Below are positions 5,490 through 7,107 of a stretch of 7,107 bases of DNA, piece by piece; position 1 is the stretch's first letter; each line of letters starts with the position of its first letter. Made by a program: the position numbers and the translations under genes. The stretch comes from Pseudomonadota bacterium. GTDB taxonomy: Bacteria > Hydrothermota > 32-111 > QNBC01. A model generated the notes under the pieces. The model was not told the origin of the DNA. It worked only from the letters and a program-made list of their open reading frames with translations, and did no database searches. The stretch lies in the NCBI GenBank assembly GCA_011682715.1, contig JAACEC010000044.1, positions 1-7,107 on the forward strand. The letters are read 5' to 3'.

Positions 5490-7107
5490 TCTTCCATCTC
5501 TTTTTGGAGATTGATCGATATCACTTTACTGATTCCCTCCTCCATTGTAACACCGTATATATATTCACAAATTTCCATGGTCCTCCTGTTGTGAGTAATC
5601 ATGAGTATCTGACTTTTATTTTTTAATCTTTTCAAAAGTGTGAGAAATCGTTCCACATTTGCATCATCCAAGGGAGCATCTATTTCGTCCATAAAGCAGA
5701 ACGGCGAAGGTTTTGTTTCATATATGGCAAACAGTAACGCAATGGCAGCAAGTGTCTGTTCTCCCGTGGACAACATCGTTATGGTTTTGATTCTTTTCCC
5801 TGGAGGTTGAGCGTAAATTGTAATTTTTGACTCTATTGGGTTTTGCCCATCCTCAATTACAATATTCGATTTCCCACCTCCAAACACCTCAATAAATATT
5901 TTGTTGAAATTTTCTTTTACGATGTCAAAGTTCTTTTCGAAATCCTCTATAGCTCTTTTGTCCGATATTTCTATGGTCTTGAGAAGCGATTTCTCCGATT
6001 CTACAAGATCCTCTTTTTGCTTAATCAAAAATTCGAGCCTTTCCTTGACTTCATTATACTCCTTAAGAGCCAACAAATTAATCGGTTCCATTTTCGCAAG
6101 TCGGTTCTTTAACCTCTCTATCTCTTCTACGCCAAGTATCTTTTCTCCCGTTTCAAAATCACTCTTTTCGGCATCCATTCCGTATCTATTTCTCAACTTG
6201 ATGACTATCTCATCGATCTTTACGCTTACGGATTCCCTTTTTATCTTGTACTCCTCTATCTCTCTTCTTATAGTCTCTAGTTCCTTGTTAATAACTGCAA
6301 TATCCTTCTGTTTAACCTCAATTTCTTCTCTGAAATTAATTATATCATTCCTGTACTTACCGTATGCCTCACGGAATTTTTCAATATTACCTCTAAGTTC
6401 TTTCTCTCTCTTCTCGTATTCCTCTATTGATTTTTTCTTTTCCTCAATTTCCACGGTAAATTCTTTTAATCTCTCTTCGATTTTGGCTGTTTTTCCCTTA
6501 GTGGATTTGATCTTTTCCTCAATTTCCTCGGTTAATTTTTTAGCGTTTTCAAACTCGTTATCTTTCCTGACCTTTTCAAGCAATCTCTCCTGCGTTTTTT
6601 TGTTTAACGTATCGAGTTTCATACGCATTTCGCGTAGTTCTTCTTCGTAAGTGTCGATAACGGGGATTTCTTCTCTTGCAACACTCACCGCATTTTCAAG
6701 TTCCTTGATCTTTAGCTTAATATCATCCACATTGACGGAATACTCCGCGATCTCCTCTCTTATATCTTCTATCTCCGTATTTAGCAGATTTATTTTGCCG
6801 TTCTCAATTCTGATTTTCTCTTCAATACCGGTAATTTCCTCTGATAATTTAACGGCTCTTTCATCTTCTTCATTGATTCTGTTCAACAGGTTTTCCTGAT
6901 TTTCTATCAAATCATTAATCGTTTTCTTTAAATTATCAAGTCTGCCTTCTTTCTCCTTTACGGACTTTTCAATCTCCTCTATTTGCCTCTTCCGTCCGAT
7001 AAATTTTACTCTGCCGCTTCCGCCTACGGAAATGAAATTTCGGTAGAAATACACTTTCCCGTCTTTCGTTATCTGAGGCATTCCGGAATTAAAGTTAATG
7101 TTATCGA
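5480..7107 (-). CDS. smc: Chromosome partition protein SMC, C-terminal half (5' end beyond window)
   Basis: SMC is the condensin ATPase that, with ScpA and ScpB, loops and aligns DNA for segregation. The frame is open to the right edge; 541 of about 1,170 residues are visible. Numbering from the Met at 7081, which is an internal residue and not the start, the order is: end of the hinge region (to about 30, with GGSGRVKFIGRKRQIEE), the returning coiled-coil arm (about 31-330, broken near 295-318), the conserved MEPINLLALKEYNEVKERLEFL (331-352), and the ATPase head. The head shows PPGKRIKTI (426-434), ABC signature LSTGEQ (437-442), Walker B FCFMDEIDAPLDDANV (461-476; catalytic Glu466) and the switch His497 in ITHNRRTME. 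The Walker A half is outside. The signature has Thr where SMC proteins normally have Gly. It overlaps ftsY by 10 bp. The arm's pairing with the missing half cannot be judged. Confidence 0.97.
   Translation of the reverse strand, partial: DNINFNSGMPQITKDGKVYFYRNFISVGGSGRVKFIGRKRQIEEIEKSVKEKEGRLDNLKKTINDLIENQENLLNRINEEDERAVKLSEEITGIEEKIRIENGKINLLNTEIEDIREEIAEYSVNVDDIKLKIKELENAVSVAREEIPVIDTYEEELREMRMKLDTLNKKTQERLLEKVRKDNEFENAKKLTEEIEEKIKSTKGKTAKIEERLKEFTVEIEEKKKSIEEYEKREKELRGNIEKFREAYGKYRNDIINFREEIEVKQKDIAVINKELETIRREIEEYKIKRESVSVKIDEIVIKLRNRYGMDAEKSDFETGEKILGVEEIERLKNRLAKMEPINLLALKEYNEVKERLEFLIKQKEDLVESEKSLLKTIEISDKRAIEDFEKNFDIVKENFNKIFIEVFGGGKSNIVIEDGQNPIESKITIYAQPPGKRIKTITMLSTGEQTLAAIALLFAIYETKPSPFCFMDEIDAPLDDANVERFLTLLKRLKNKSQILMITHNRRTMEICEYIYGVTMEEGISKVISINLQKEMEEWV

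Noticed and set aside
5901..6650. A 249-codon open frame on the plus strand, rich in Ser, Leu and Phe
   Set aside because: It is the antisense of the Glu/Lys-rich SMC coiled-coil arm; such composition gives long empty antisense frames. It has no recognisable domain and the minus-strand protein is certain.

Overview
The window is AT-rich bacterial chromosome and holds eight protein genes in three transcription units. Every gene belongs to a family I recognise. I see no tRNA, rRNA, CRISPR array, insertion sequence or phage gene. The core genes (SMC-type condensin rather than MukB, an FtsY of bare NG-domain size, TsaD, MnmG, a YbbR protein) show a bacterium. They do not settle the phylum. The low GC, the compact overlapping genes and the divergence of some motifs would fit a little-studied or uncultured anaerobic lineage, but that is only inference.

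Unit A (minus strand, 3544 down to the left edge) runs ybbR-like, tsaD, a stand-alone PTS EIIA gene, then mnmG, which is cut by the window edge. The junctions are an ATGA overlap, a 1-bp gap and a 20-bp overlap, so this looks like one translationally coupled operon. TsaD and MnmG both modify the tRNA anticodon loop (t6A at position 37, cmnm5U at position 34). The promoter sits so close to the first ATG that the mRNA is predicted to be leaderless.

Unit B (plus strand, 3744-4600) is a two-gene accessory cassette: a PadR-family repressor overlapping, by ATGA, a gene for a NifX/NafY-type cofactor-binding domain with a C-terminal leucine-zipper-like coiled coil. It has its own consensus-like promoter with a palindrome in the spacer. 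It ends in a hairpin terminator that overlaps its stop codon.

Unit C (minus strand, right edge to 4623) is smc (C-terminal half only) followed by ftsY with a 10-bp overlap. It converges on unit B. The SMC signature motif reads LSTGEQ rather than the usual LSGGE.

Units A and C are housekeeping: chromosome organisation, membrane protein targeting, tRNA modification and probably envelope or c-di-AMP-linked control. Unit B is the accessory part and the best candidate for something not well described. It may be a small self-regulated metal or redox responsive module. No complete novel system is evident.
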